NCBI RefSeq assembly: GCF_026930145.1
Contig: NZ_JANHOJ010000003.1
Location: forward strand, 62,001 to 126,000
Source: Bartonella sp. A05
GTDB lineage: Bacteria; Pseudomonadota; Alphaproteobacteria; Rhizobiales; Rhizobiaceae
Length of the DNA stretch: 64,000 bases
Direction: 5' to 3'
Under the pieces are notes generated by a model that ran no database searches, had not been told where the DNA came from, and saw only the letters and a list, made by a program, of their open reading frames with translations. The position numbers and the translations under genes are program-made. Shown piece by piece: positions 37,517 to 51,668 of this stretch. Positions within the stretch are counted from its first letter, which is position 1, and each line of letters starts with the position of its first letter.

Positions 37517-39343
37517 ATGTATCAATCTTTTGAGGCAATAACAAATCCAGCACACGCAGCAGAACGTATTACGAATCTTCGCAAAGAGCTTAATCGCCTT
37601 GGATTAGATGGATTTTTGGTACCGCGCGCAGATGAACATCAAGGAGAATATGTCCCTCCACACGCTCAGCGCCTTAGCTGGCTAACTGGTTTTACTGGAT
37701 CAGCTGGTCTAGCATTGATTTTAAAAGATAAAGCCATCATATTCACAGATGGGCGTTATAAACTCCAAGTTCGCCAACAAACAGATGCCCATATTTTTGA
37801 TTATGAGGATCTGGTAACTTGCTCACCGTTACAATGGTTTGAAAAAAATGGACAAACACTTTCTATTGGCTTTGACCCATGGCTCCACACCATTGCAGCT
37901 ACAGCTGCATTAAGAGAAACATTAGAGTTTAAAGCAGGTGGAAAACTTGTAGCAATCCAACCCAATCCCATTGATCTTATCTGGCAGAATCAACCACCTT
38001 TACCGCAAACTGCTTTATCGATTCATCCCCTAAAATATGCAGGATGCAGTACTGATAAAAAACTAGCACGAATTTGCAAAGATATACAGCAAGCCGGTGC
38101 TAATGCTTTTATTTTCACAGATCTATCCTCTATTGCGTGGACATTCAATATACGCGGAAACGACGTTTCCAATACACCTCTTTCTCTTTGTTTTGCTCTC
38201 ATTCCAACCAAAGGAACGCCTTCTTTGTTTATTGATAGCAAAAAACTTGGCGGAGAGCAGAGAGAATATCTAGAACAATATACAAAATTATATGAACCCA
38301 AAGAACTCATTCCAAAAATCAAAGCCTACGTTCAAAAAGGAGTAGTCTTTGCTCTAGATCCATTGCTGACATGCGAAAAATTGCGTACCGTTATTGAAGA
38401 AGAAGGGGGCTCTTTCATTGCGCTTGCCGATCCTGCTGCTTTGCCGCGTGCCATTAAAAATAGCACAGAACTAAACGGTGCACGTAATGCACATTTATGT
38501 GATGGTGTAGCACTAACCCGATTTTTTTCCTGGTTGGACAAACAAACACCAGGAACAATAAATGAAATTTCTGCTGCTCAAAAATTAGAAGAATTTCGCA
38601 CAATCACAGCAAAAGAAATGAAGACGAAGCTCGAAGATCTTTCCTTTGATACGATCTCAGGATCAGGAGCAAATGGTGCAATTATTCATTATCGTGTAAC
38701 CACCGAAACAAATAAACCACTGAATTCAGGTGAACTTTATCTCATTGATTCAGGGGGACAATATCGTGATGGCACAACAGATGTCACACGCACAGTAGCT
38801 ATTGGTCATGTTAGTGCAGAAGAAAAACGCTGTTTTACCCTTGTTCTTAAAGGCATGATCACTCTTTCAACCGCAAAATTTCCAAAGGGAACACGTGGAC
38901 AAGACATTGATGTTCTGGCACGCACCGCATTATGGAATGCTGGTTTTGATTATGCACATGGTACAGGTCATGGGGTTGGTTCTTATCTTTCTGTTCATGA
39001 AGGACCACAAAATATTTCACGCTATGGAAACCAAGAACTTATCCCTGGAATGATTATTTCTAATGAGCCTGGATATTACCGTGAGGGAGCTTTTGGTATT
39101 CGTATTGAAAATTTGATGATTGTAAAGCCAGAACAAAAAATTACTGCCGGCGATATAGACATGCTGTCATTTGAAACCCTCACAAATTGCCCTATTGATC
39201 GACGGTTAATTCTACCAGAGCTTTTAACAAGAGAAGAGCTGCAATGGCTCAATAACTACCATGCCCACATTTATCACGTTAATGCTCCTTACCTAGATGA
39301 AGAAGATAAAAAGTGGATGAAAGAAGCTACTATGCCTCTTTGA
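37517..39343 (+). CDS. Aminopeptidase P family metallopeptidase (M24B)
   Basis: Removes N-terminal residues preceding proline. The 608-residue length is that of the long (three-domain) aminopeptidase P. Two creatinase-like N-terminal domains come first. The catalytic pita-bread domain has metal ligands Asp in YLIDSGGQY (about 410) and GTTDVTRT (421), His in HGTGHGVGSYLSVHEGP (about 484), and Glu in ISNEPGYYREG (about 516) and IRIENLM (about 530). A C-terminal M24_C segment follows. SD GAGGGTGTT precedes the ATG; it lies 13 nt after prmA. Confidence 0.92.
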   Translation: MYQSFEAITNPAHAAERITNLRKELNRLGLDGFLVPRADEHQGEYVPPHAQRLSWLTGFTGSAGLALILKDKAIIFTDGRYKLQVRQQTDAHIFDYEDLVTCSPLQWFEKNGQTLSIGFDPWLHTIAATAALRETLEFKAGGKLVAIQPNPIDLIWQNQPPLPQTALSIHPLKYAGCSTDKKLARICKDIQQAGANAFIFTDLSSIAWTFNIRGNDVSNTPLSLCFALIPTKGTPSLFIDSKKLGGEQREYLEQYTKLYEPKELIPKIKAYVQKGVVFALDPLLTCEKLRTVIEEEGGSFIALADPAALPRAIKNSTELNGARNAHLCDGVALTRFFSWLDKQTPGTINEISAAQKLEEFRTITAKEMKTKLEDLSFDTISGSGANGAIIHYRVTTETNKPLNSGELYLIDSGGQYRDGTTDVTRTVAIGHVSAEEKRCFTLVLKGMITLSTAKFPKGTRGQDIDVLARTALWNAGFDYAHGTGHGVGSYLSVHEGPQNISRYGNQELIPGMIISNEPGYYREGAFGIRIENLMIVKPEQKITAGDIDMLSFETLTNCPIDRRLILPELLTREELQWLNNYHAHIYHVNAPYLDEEDKKWMKEATMPL

Positions 39344-39410
39344 TTGGATAAAAACACACATTTTTCTTGAAGACGACTCTTTCTGTGATACGCAGTCAAA
39401 AATTATAAAT

Positions 39411-39457
39411 AACCAGATGCCTTAACACCTAACCGTTCTGCTAATGCTTTTGCTTCT
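39411..39457 (-). repeat. Short duplicate of ligA coding sequence past the ligA stop
   Basis: These 47 nt match 39620-39666 inside the ligA BRCT region at about 43 positions by my count (shared core CACCTAACCGTTCTGCTAAT). Weaker likeness extends a few bases on either side. It lies 35 nt beyond the ligA stop, in the same orientation. It is probably what remains of a duplicated ligA 3' end. The rest of the 39344-39491 gap holds nothing else. Confidence 0.85.
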
Positions 39458-39491
39458 CTAGCAATGCATGATCTACACCCAAATAGATAAA

Positions 39492-43396
<3,905 letters not shown>

Positions 43397-43417
43397 ATGA
43401 AATCAATTTGCCTTGTT

Positions 43418-44296
43418 CTAATTATTACTAAAAGCATTCGAGATCCAAGAAGACTTATGCTCTTGTGGCAATATACTACTCTTCTGCAGCAAATTATAAG
43501 CAAGTTTATACCATTGGCTTGCTGGATAATTGCGTTTCAAGATAGATACTGCTGTCTGTGCTTCTCTAATTAAGCCTAAAGCAAGATTAACCTCCGTCAA
43601 GCGGAAAAGAGCTTCTTCAACTTGATTTGTATCCGAATATTCTTCAATCACCTTACGGAATCTCTTGCTTGCAGCTAGATACTGCCGGCCTCTTTCGTAG
43701 TAACGGCCAATCTGCATTTCCTTACCCGCTAACTGCTCACGAGCAAAATGTATTTTAGCCTTAGCGTCCTTGACATACTTAGACCCTGGATAGCGTTCTA
43801 CCAAAAGCTGCATAGCAGCAATAGCACGCTTAGTGTCTTTTTGGTCGCGCGTGACATCAGGAATTTGTTTGAAAGAGGAAAGCCCAATAATGTAATAAGC
43901 GTAATCAGAATCATCCGAAGTTGGATAAAGAGTGATATAGCGCTGCGCCATATTAATCGCATCATCATATTTGGCTAACTGATGATTTACAGAAGCACCT
44001 TTTATCAAAGCCTTCCGCCCCCACTCAGTATAAGCATATGTCTTTTCAATAGCAGAAAACTTCTTCACTGCCTCTTCAAAGCGCCCTGCATTCAGGTTAG
44101 CAAGTGCTTGCTTGTACAAAATATCAGCTGACTCTATTGCTAAAACATGATCCCCTGGATTAAGAGTATTTTCATTTTTATTTAAACAACCTGCCAACAA
44201 GAAGATTGTCCCCCAAGAAAGTCCAATCAATAATTTGCATACAATTTTACATTGTTTAAGCACCATATTTCCAATACACACGTTAGACTGCCTCAT
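43418..44296 (-). CDS. bamD: Outer-membrane protein assembly factor BamD (ComL) lipoprotein
   Basis: Essential lipoprotein of the BAM complex that inserts outer-membrane barrels such as the Hbp-type porin of this window. The 292-residue product has a lipobox LLAGC (Cys about 38) followed by tetratricopeptide-like repeats (ADILYKQALANLNAGRFEEA, EWGRKALIKGASVNHQLAKYDDAI, SDYAYYIIGLSSF). The ATG at 44296 has GGAGGT 10 nt upstream. An internal ATG at 44266 would give a more usual 27-residue signal peptide. The region upstream holds the lpxC pseudogene. Confidence 0.92.
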   Translation of the reverse strand: MRQSNVCIGNMVLKQCKIVCKLLIGLSWGTIFLLAGCLNKNENTLNPGDHVLAIESADILYKQALANLNAGRFEEAVKKFSAIEKTYAYTEWGRKALIKGASVNHQLAKYDDAINMAQRYITLYPTSDDSDYAYYIIGLSSFKQIPDVTRDQKDTKRAIAAMQLLVERYPGSKYVKDAKAKIHFAREQLAGKEMQIGRYYERGRQYLAASKRFRKVIEEYSDTNQVEEALFRLTEVNLALGLIREAQTAVSILKRNYPASQWYKLAYNLLQKSSILPQEHKSSWISNAFSNN

Positions 44297-44484
44297 AGTT
44301 TCGCTGACCTCCAGAGAATGTAAACTTGTAGCAAAAATTATTTATTAAAAAACTTTATATCATATCACTCTAACACTCACTAACCAATTTATAGGTTTTA
44401 AGTTAATCATCCCCTTAAAAATCAGATAGAATAAAGCAATCTTTTTTCAAATTTCTTTACTCTATCTAAAAATATCTCTTTTTA

Positions 44485-45332
44485 TAACATGATCCGCCTA
44501 CCAAAACTGCTTTGTGAATTAAGTCTATACTAGATTATATTCGCTGTAATACGAACAAAATAATCCAATAAAACCTGCCACATAAAGCAGATGTCACAGG
44601 CTGCATCAAGGATGTCGTGTTAGACAAATCATTTTCAAAAAGGAACCATCTGGATTTATAATTTGATTATCAAAATCAACAACGAGAAAATTTTCTAAAA
44701 AAACTCCTAACTCCTTTTAAAATTCCGTAAATTGTCCGCATCTCACATAGAATCAAACATGCACATCATCTCAAAAGCCTTGTGGGATAAAATTAAAACT
44801 CTGTTGCCGTTTATCAAATAGTAGGCGAAGAAAAATTAACCTTAACCCAAACGAATGTTCATCAAACGGCAAAATGCTGCAACACTACGCATCGTTTCAA
44901 CATGTACCAGCTTTTTTATAATAAAATAAATACACAACACAGCCTGTTGCACGATATCAGCTTGCTCAAAGCCTTTACAATATTGCCATGAAGAAAACCA
45001 TCTAAAATAGGTAATCCCTATTTGATATTTCAATGAGACAACTATCTAAATCATAAGCGGCAATTGGCAAGCATCAACTGCTCAATTGCCCCAATCTCTA
45101 TATTCCTCACACCTAAACACTGTTGATAACTCAAATCTTTTCCGTTTGCGATGCACGCACTCACAAATTGTTCTTTGCCATCCATTCCACAACATTTAAG
45201 AACAATATTATATCCAATATTGGCCGGACAAACTTTTACTAAAGATGGAACGCCACTATGAACTCAATGTCCTTTAAAAATATCACCGCATTTTCAAAAG
45301 TCGACTGATATTTTTGCACCGCTCGCTCTCAT
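44485..45332 (-). pseudogene. lpxC: Decayed lpxC (UDP-3-O-acyl-N-acetylglucosamine deacetylase)
   Basis: No frame here is open for long, yet pieces of LpxC appear in the correct order on the minus strand in shifting frames. QKYQSTFENAV (about 45285-45318) is followed by HSGVPSLVKVCPANIGYNIV (about 45200-45260) and NIEIGAIEQLML. Next come FIIKKLVHVE (about 44896-44930), NQIINPDG (44646-44668), HDILDAACDI (44590-44619, the HKxxDxxGD zinc motif), AGFIGLFCSYY and LIHKAVL. Several stops and frameshifts break it, and the zinc-ligand His of EHLMAA reads Gln. The location between ftsZ and bamD is where rhizobia keep lpxC. It cannot make an enzyme. Confidence 0.88.
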
Positions 45333-45408
45333 AATATCACTTCATTGATTTTTTTAATGATTTTTTAGAGTATCAACAAAGCTACAAATTATACTATACG
45401 ATAAACAA

Positions 45409-45433
45409 TAAACCCGCCTATAGAGCGGGTTTA
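45409..45433 (-). terminator. Hairpin downstream of ftsZ
   Basis: AACCCGC (45411-45417) and GCGGGTT (45425-45431) form a perfect 7-bp G-C-rich stem with a 7-nt loop, extended by A-T pairs. It lies about 95 nt past the ftsZ stop. The T-run on the minus strand is interrupted (TTTATTGTTT). It probably ends the dcw transcript. Confidence 0.6.
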
Positions 45434-45525
45434 TTGATATAGAACTTTGATAAAAACCAATATATCTACTCGTAAAGGAACTTTTACTTTAGTACATAAA
45501 AGGTAAAAATCTTTCTTCATATAAT

Positions 45526-47280
45526 TTAATGTGCTTGACGTCGCAAAAACGCTGGTATTTCCAACTGATCTTCTTCACTTGTAAAAGTATGCTGATCTTG
45601 TGGAACATGCGGCTGCAACTCAGCAGGATGGCGCGTAGCATAAACAGAAGGATCTTGAGAAAGCCCCTGATCGTTTTGATGAGCAATATAAGCTTCCCTA
45701 TGTTCAGACGGCTTCACAGCAGGCTCTAACCGAGCTTCTGGTTCAGCTTCCTCACGATAGATCAAACTCTGCTTCAAACGCTGCCAAAGATTACGAGGCC
45801 CCTGATCAACAACAGAAGGAACTGTACCTCGACCATGAGCAACAGAAGGAAAATCCTTCAATTCAGGCATACGCATCGGCGTTGAACGAAGCGGTATCTG
45901 TACTCTTTTTTCCTTATTTTCTACCACATCAGGCAGTTCATCGAGAACATGTGCTGTAGCCTCCATACTCACTGCTGCGGCTACAGGCTTCTGGGTAACG
46001 CGACCAACCTGCATACGCTGTGTATTTGATACCTGCCCATGAGCAATATTTTGTCCATAAGAGGGAGTATTTACTTCTCGCGTAGCAACTGCATCTGCAG
46101 ACTGCGCAAAAATTTTACTCTTCGGACGAAATTGCTCTTCCACCGATTGATTTATGTCTACTTCAAGCGCTTCCATTGTCTCTACCATTGTTTCAGGACG
46201 CAATGGAGATGACTGAATATGAGGAACCGTTTGTGCTATTCCCGGATCGTTTTTACGAATTGAAGATACAGGTTTTTGAAGTTTAGGATTAGCAGGCTGC
46301 ATGACATCTCTAGCCTCACGATCAATCCCTGTTGCAACCACCGATACACGAATAACACCCTCAAGTGACTCATCATCAATGGCACCAAAAATAACATTGG
46401 CATCAGCATCAACTTCTTCGCGAATACGATTAGCAGCTGCATCCACCTCAAACAAAGTCATATCACGACCCCCAGTAATGGAAATCAAAAGACCACGAGC
46501 ACCACGCATAGAAGCATCATCTAACAACGGATTTGCAATAGCTGCTTCAGCAGCAGCTAAAGCACGCCCTTCACCAGATGCCTCACCGGTTCCCATCATA
46601 GCACGACCCATTTCATGCATAACAGAGCGAACATCAGCAAAATCAAGATTAATCAAGCCTTCTTTAATCATCAAATCCGTAATAGAAGCAACACCAGAGT
46701 AAAGCACCTGATCAGCCATAGCAAAAGCATCAGCAAATGTTGTTTTTTCATTCGCAATACGGAAAAGATTCTGATTGGGAATAACAATCAATGTATCAAC
46801 AGATTTTTGTAATTCTTCTATACCAGCCTCGGCCGTCTTCATACGACGCGCACCTTCAAATTGAAATGGCTTTGTCACAACACCAACGGTCAAAATACCC
46901 TTGTCACGCGCCGCACGTGCAACAACAGGCGCGGCTCCTGTTCCAGTGCCTCCCCCCATACCTGCTGTAATAAAAACCATATGAGAATCCCCAAGATGAT
47001 CAATAATCTCATGGATACATTCTTCGGCGGCTGCTTTTCCAACTTCCGGCAAAGCACCAGCACCCAAACCTTCTGTCACTGCGGCACCAAGCTGGATCAC
47101 ACGTTGAGCTTTTGACATAGACAAAGCCTGTGCATCCGTATTAGCAACAACGAAGTCGACTCCCTGAAGAGCAGCATTAATCATATTATTTACGGCATTC
47201 CCGCCACCCCCACCAACACCAAAAACGGTAATGCGTGGCTTCAATTCCGCGATATCTGGCCGGTGCAGATTAATCGTCAT
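45526..47280 (-). CDS. ftsZ: Cell division protein FtsZ
   Basis: Tubulin-like GTPase that forms the division ring. The 584-residue chain has the GTPase core in residues 1-320: [14 protein letters not shown], the T-loop [10 protein letters not shown] (about 110) and [12 protein letters not shown] long, poorly conserved linker (about 330-560) and a C-terminal tail [15 protein letters not shown] follow; the tail binds FtsA. The extended length is typical of rhizobial FtsZ1. The start at 47280 follows AAGGA; eight upstream codons are possible but less likely. It is the last intact gene of the dcw cluster. Confidence 0.97.
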   Translation of the reverse strand: MTINLHRPDIAELKPRITVFGVGGGGGNAVNNMINAALQGVDFVVANTDAQALSMSKAQRVIQLGAAVTEGLGAGALPEVGKAAAEECIHEIIDHLGDSHMVFITAGMGGGTGTGAAPVVARAARDKGILTVGVVTKPFQFEGARRMKTAEAGIEELQKSVDTLIVIPNQNLFRIANEKTTFADAFAMADQVLYSGVASITDLMIKEGLINLDFADVRSVMHEMGRAMMGTGEASGEGRALAAAEAAIANPLLDDASMRGARGLLISITGGRDMTLFEVDAAANRIREEVDADANVIFGAIDDESLEGVIRVSVVATGIDREARDVMQPANPKLQKPVSSIRKNDPGIAQTVPHIQSSPLRPETMVETMEALEVDINQSVEEQFRPKSKIFAQSADAVATREVNTPSYGQNIAHGQVSNTQRMQVGRVTQKPVAAAVSMEATAHVLDELPDVVENKEKRVQIPLRSTPMRMPELKDFPSVAHGRGTVPSVVDQGPRNLWQRLKQSLIYREEAEPEARLEPAVKPSEHREAYIAHQNDQGLSQDPSVYATRHPAELQPHVPQDQHTFTSEEDQLEIPAFLRRQAH

Positions 47281-47343
47281 TTTCTTTTCCTTCTCATAAG
47301 ACATCGCAAGCCAAAGCGATGAAAATTAATACCCAAAGACTTA

Positions 47344-48651
47344 TTAATAAAAACTCTCACGCAACCACCGACCAACACGCTGTAAATATCCACCCGTGCC
47401 TGTCGATAAATAATTTACTGCAGTTTGCATTGTTTTTTCTTCAAAACCCACAAATTGCGGATAAACTAACAAGCCAACAGCAGAAGAAAACGCCGCCCCT
47501 TTTGCAAAAGAAGGAAGCCTAGAAACACCTAAAGGCCGCCCTATACGAACATTTCTTCCCAATATAGTACGTGCCATCTCCGGCAAACCAGTTAACTGGC
47601 TCGCCCCCCCGGTCAAGATAACACGCTTACCAATAATATGACCTAAACCTGAACGGTTTAAACAATCACGCAGCATCTCTAATATCTCTTCAACACGCGC
47701 ACGAACGATACGACAAAGAACAGAACGTGGGTATTGGGTTTCGCGATGCTCATTCCCAATTTCTGCTACATTAATCATACGCCGATCATCAGCACTCGCC
47801 AAAAGCGTCGAACCATACATAACCTTCAAACGTTCCGCTTCTTCAATAGACATAGAGAATCCGCGCGCAACATCAAGGGTTACGTGGTGCCCACCAACCG
47901 CAAGCGCATCCGCATAAACGAATTTTCCTTCAGAAAATACGGACATTGTTGTAGTTCCAGCGCCAAAATCAATACATGCAGCCCCTAAATGCGCCTCATC
48001 ATTAACCAGAACAGCAAGACCGCTCGCAAAAGGCGTTGCAACCATTGCCTCAACGCTCAAATGAGCACGATTAATGCACGCTTCTAAATTACGCAAAGAC
48101 GCTGTTTCTGCCGTTACAACATGCACATCCACCCCCAATAATTCTCCCATCATTCCAACAGGATCAGAAATTCCTTTATCTCCATCCAATGCATAAGACA
48201 CTGGAACTGAATGCATAATATGACGCTCAACATCAAAAGCTTTGCGCGAAACATCCGCCAATGCCATACGTACATCACGCATTGTCACTTCATGCCCCCC
48301 TAAACGCACCATGCCATTGATAAGAGCACTTTTTAACCGGCATGAAGAAAAATTCACAATCACTGAATCCACTACCAAACCAGCCATTTTTTCTGCAGCA
48401 TCAACAGCCAAACGTATTGATTGTTCTACTGCAAGCATATCCATCACAACGCCAGACTTTATACCACGTGAGCGCTGTACACCAAAGCCTAAAATTTCCA
48501 CAGAGTGCGTACGACCATGTAAATGATGCGTATAATCCAAAGGACGCAAACAAGCAATAAGGCACACAATCTTACTTGATCCAACATCAAGAACTGTCAA
48601 TAAACGAGTTTTATACCTCCCACCATAATGATGTGACCCTAGTAACATCAT
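47344..48651 (-). CDS. ftsA: Cell division protein FtsA
   Basis: Actin-like ATPase that tethers FtsZ to the membrane. The 435-residue product has LDVGSSKIVCLIA (phosphate 1, about 20-32), the 1C domain, IDFGAGTTTMSVFSEGKF (phosphate 2, about 220), VILTGGASQLTGLPEMA (adenosine motif) and a C-terminal amphipathic end YLQRVGRWLRESFY. It overlaps ftsQ by 4 nt and is 63 nt upstream of ftsZ. The ATG pair at 48651/48648 leaves a one-codon doubt. Confidence 0.96.
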   Translation of the reverse strand: MMLLGSHHYGGRYKTRLLTVLDVGSSKIVCLIACLRPLDYTHHLHGRTHSVEILGFGVQRSRGIKSGVVMDMLAVEQSIRLAVDAAEKMAGLVVDSVIVNFSSCRLKSALINGMVRLGGHEVTMRDVRMALADVSRKAFDVERHIMHSVPVSYALDGDKGISDPVGMMGELLGVDVHVVTAETASLRNLEACINRAHLSVEAMVATPFASGLAVLVNDEAHLGAACIDFGAGTTTMSVFSEGKFVYADALAVGGHHVTLDVARGFSMSIEEAERLKVMYGSTLLASADDRRMINVAEIGNEHRETQYPRSVLCRIVRARVEEILEMLRDCLNRSGLGHIIGKRVILTGGASQLTGLPEMARTILGRNVRIGRPLGVSRLPSFAKGAAFSSAVGLLVYPQFVGFEEKTMQTAVNYLSTGTGGYLQRVGRWLRESFY

Positions 48652-49556
48652 AAACTCCCTACCTTTAACTCCTTTAACATGCGCTCTTCCTCCAATACAA
48701 CAGCGCGATGTAGCGCTAATGCCTCATCCGAAAGAGCAACTGTTATTCGATCAGAAAGCCGCAAATCAACACTTAAAATATCGCGTAAAAAAAGATCATT
48801 CACCGTACCCTCCTTGATAAGAACGGCAAGTCTTTCAATAGCACCCTTTTCAGGCAACATAATACGCATTCCATTATCCAGAAGAATATCCCAACGCCGA
48901 CCACCTACACGCACATAAGCACGAACATGATCATACAATTGCGGATATAGAGAAAGCGATTCAATAAATAATTTAGCTTCGGTTTGCGCACCCTGACCAA
49001 CCACAAGCGGCAACTTCTGAACCAAATCTGCCTGGAATGGCACAATCACATACCCCGTACTATCAATAATATCCACTTCACCATCATGCCGCCAAACCGC
49101 ATACGGTTCGCGCTCTATCATTGAAATACGCACTCGATTAGGATAAACTTTTTGAACAATAGCTGACTGAACCCAAGCTTGCTGCTCTAAAATAGAGCGC
49201 GCTTTGTCAACATCAAAACTGAGAATTGACTGCTGAGCGTCAAGACCCAAAATCCTCAAAACTTCCTGTTCAGCCACACGCTTATTACCACTTATATCAA
49301 CATCAGTAACCACGAAACCAACATTTGATGTAACAGCTTTTACAATGTCATTCATACGACCACTAAATGAAACGCCATAAACCACCGAAAGAAAGAAAAA
49401 AAACAAAACCGAAAAAGAACCAAAATGGCGAGGCACATAGCGACCGACCAGCACAAACTGAAATATAAATCGAACAAAGCGACGATAAAAACGTGGAAAA
49501 ACGGGCACTGACCGCACCATCAAAGCACTTGTTTTTTCAATGTTTAACGCATACAT
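48648..49556 (-). CDS. ftsQ: Cell division protein FtsQ
   Basis: Bitopic divisome protein. The 302-residue product has an N-terminal basic cytoplasmic segment, one membrane helix (about 49-67), a POTRA domain ([20 protein letters not shown] onward, about 80-150) and the FtsQ beta domain ([17 protein letters not shown]). The start at 49556 (MYALNIEK) was selected because GGAGG lies 7 nt upstream. The first 13 nt overlap the ddl end, and the last 4 overlap ftsA. Confidence 0.94.
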   Translation of the reverse strand: MYALNIEKTSALMVRSVPVFPRFYRRFVRFIFQFVLVGRYVPRHFGSFSVLFFFFLSVVYGVSFSGRMNDIVKAVTSNVGFVVTDVDISGNKRVAEQEVLRILGLDAQQSILSFDVDKARSILEQQAWVQSAIVQKVYPNRVRISMIEREPYAVWRHDGEVDIIDSTGYVIVPFQADLVQKLPLVVGQGAQTEAKLFIESLSLYPQLYDHVRAYVRVGGRRWDILLDNGMRIMLPEKGAIERLAVLIKEGTVNDLFLRDILSVDLRLSDRITVALSDEALALHRAVVLEEERMLKELKVGSL

Positions 49557-50464
49557 GACGCGTCCTCCACTATCCATTTAACAACATCGCCATAAGTACG
49601 ACCGCCTACTTTTGCAATATCAGGAACAAGAGAAGTTGGTGTCATACCAGGCTGCGTATTAATTTCGAGCCAAACCAGCTCTCCCGTTTCCTCATCAAAA
49701 CGAAAATCAGAGCGACTAACACCTCGACAACCTATAGACTGATGCGCCGCCAAGGACATCTTTCGCACTTTTTGGTAAATATTTGATGAAAGCTGTGCCG
49801 GACAAACATGAAAAGAGCCACCAGACTTATATTTTGATTCATAGTCGTAGAACTTGAAATGTTTATCAGGCAAAATTTCACAAACATCTAAAGCCTTATT
49901 CCCTAACACAGCACAAGTCAGCTCGCGCCCAGCAATATATTTTTCAACAATCACCTCATCTTCATAACTCCACTCGTCACTCACTATACTGCACGGTGGT
50001 AAATCTTCATCACACCCGACAATCACAACACCAAAACTTGACCCTTCGCGTACAGGCTTAATCACATAAGGTGGTTTCATCGGATGTTCTTGCGCTACAG
50101 TGAAGCGGCTCATCACACGAGAAGGTGCAACAGCAACACCAGCACTAGCAGCAATAATTTTTGCCCGCCCTTTATCCATCGCCAACGCTGAGGCCATCAC
50201 TCCAGAATGCGTATAAGGGATTTTCAAATATTCAAGAATGCCTTGAATACAACCATCCTCACCAAAAAGACCATGCAATGCATTAAAAGCGACATCCGGC
50301 TGCAATTTTTCAAGGACAGAAGCAATATGACTATCAACATCGATACGACTTACACGATAACCTTGTTCTTCGAGAGCATCAGCGCACTCTGAGCCTGAAG
50401 ATAAGCTCACAAACCGTTCAGATGAAAATCCTCCCATCAATACAGCGATATGCCTATCCTTCAT
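49544..50464 (-). CDS. ddl: D-alanine--D-alanine ligase
   Basis: Makes D-Ala-D-Ala for the peptidoglycan stem. The 306-residue ATP-grasp enzyme starts [20 protein letters not shown]. It has [16 protein letters not shown], the ATP-grasp loop [14 protein letters not shown], and [29 protein letters not shown] with the Mg ligands near the C-terminus. It corresponds to DdlB, the copy usual in dcw clusters. A 226-nt gap separates it from murB upstream, which may contain a promoter; I see no clear one. Confidence 0.96.
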   Translation of the reverse strand: MKDRHIAVLMGGFSSERFVSLSSGSECADALEEQGYRVSRIDVDSHIASVLEKLQPDVAFNALHGLFGEDGCIQGILEYLKIPYTHSGVMASALAMDKGRAKIIAASAGVAVAPSRVMSRFTVAQEHPMKPPYVIKPVREGSSFGVVIVGCDEDLPPCSIVSDEWSYEDEVIVEKYIAGRELTCAVLGNKALDVCEILPDKHFKFYDYESKYKSGGSFHVCPAQLSSNIYQKVRKMSLAAHQSIGCRGVSRSDFRFDEETGELVWLEINTQPGMTPTSLVPDIAKVGGRTYGDVVKWIVEDASCMR

Positions 50465-50690
50465 AACGCCTTATCCTCCTCGACACACTAGATATAGAAT
50501 TTAAAGAAATCATCAATACTATAAATAGGAAAGAGCAAATTTATCATTGCGAATCAAACCACTAGCATTTCTTCTAATGAATCAGAATCAAAAGCACGAA
50601 GCAAGAGAAACTCTGTTAATTTGTTGATTTTTAATATATTTTTTTATTATCTCTTTGAAATGACTCATCTTTTTATCAACATAAAAAAAA

Positions 50691-51668
50691 TCAATGAAAT
50701 GGATCAAAAGAAGGAATTATACGACCTTGTTCAAATTGACCAATGCGTTGGATTTCCCACTGTAAAAGATGAGCCGAATGCGCAAAAACACGAGCACGCA
50801 CTGTTTCCCCCAGTTTTTCAAGATCATAGCCTGTCGCATGCCCCATATTAATCATAAAATTACAATGCATCTCACTCATCTGAGCACCACCAATCCGTAA
50901 ACCACGGCACCCCGCTTCATCAATAACACGCCATGCAGATATACCTTTAGGATTGCGAAAAGTTGATCCGCCTGTTTTTTCGCGAACGGGCTGCACTGTT
51001 GTCCGATGAAGAGTGACTTCATCCATAGCAACACGGATAGCATCCTTATTTCCTAACTGGCCCTCCAATAAAGCGGCAGTAAAAACGAGATTCTCGGGAA
51101 CACCACAATGACGATAAGAATAATGCATATCTTTCAAGCTCAAAACATGGCGTTGTCCTTTACGATCAAGCGCATAAACCTCAACAACACAAGCCGCCGT
51201 CTCAAGACCATTGGCACCAGCATTCATTTTCAATGCTCCCCCAAGGCCACCGGGAATACCATGATAAAAATGAAAACCTGCAACTTCAGCCTCTAAAGCC
51301 GCGGCCGCTAAATGCTTATCTGCCGTAGCAGCACCAACAAAAAAGCGCGTTGGAGAAATTTGTTGCAACTGCCCAAAACCCTTTGTCGAAAGACGAATAA
51401 CAACTCCGGGAACTCCCCCATCACGCACCAAAAGATTAGAACCAATCCCGACGACTGTCACAGGAACAGATTCAGGAAGAGATTGAAAGAACAAAGCTAA
51501 ATCCGCTTCATCAGTAGGCTGATACACAAGTTCGGCCAACCCACCGGTGCGAAACCATGTTACCTTACGCATATCAACATTAGGCGTCAGCTTGCCTTTT
51601 ACATCTCTTAATACAGGCTGTAATCGCGCCAATAACGATTCACCATCAATCAACTGAAAATTCATCAT
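50691..51668 (-). CDS. murB: UDP-N-acetylenolpyruvoylglucosamine reductase
   Basis: FAD-dependent reduction that yields UDP-MurNAc. The 325-residue product has the FAD-binding segment [21 protein letters not shown] (about 36-56), [39 protein letters not shown], and the active-site [11 protein letters not shown] (catalytic Ser, about 230). It lacks the extra loop of type I MurB, as expected for type II. The gene overlaps murC by 4 nt. Confidence 0.95.
   Translation of the reverse strand: MMNFQLIDGESLLARLQPVLRDVKGKLTPNVDMRKVTWFRTGGLAELVYQPTDEADLALFFQSLPESVPVTVVGIGSNLLVRDGGVPGVVIRLSTKGFGQLQQISPTRFFVGAATADKHLAAAALEAEVAGFHFYHGIPGGLGGALKMNAGANGLETAACVVEVYALDRKGQRHVLSLKDMHYSYRHCGVPENLVFTAALLEGQLGNKDAIRVAMDEVTLHRTTVQPVREKTGGSTFRNPKGISAWRVIDEAGCRGLRIGGAQMSEMHCNFMINMGHATGYDLEKLGETVRARVFAHSAHLLQWEIQRIGQFEQGRIIPSFDPFH

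Noticed and set aside
44842-45033. 63-codon open frame as an independent small gene
   Set aside because: Its residues (FIIKKLVHVE and neighbours) fall in line with the decayed lpxC, so it is a fragment of that pseudogene.
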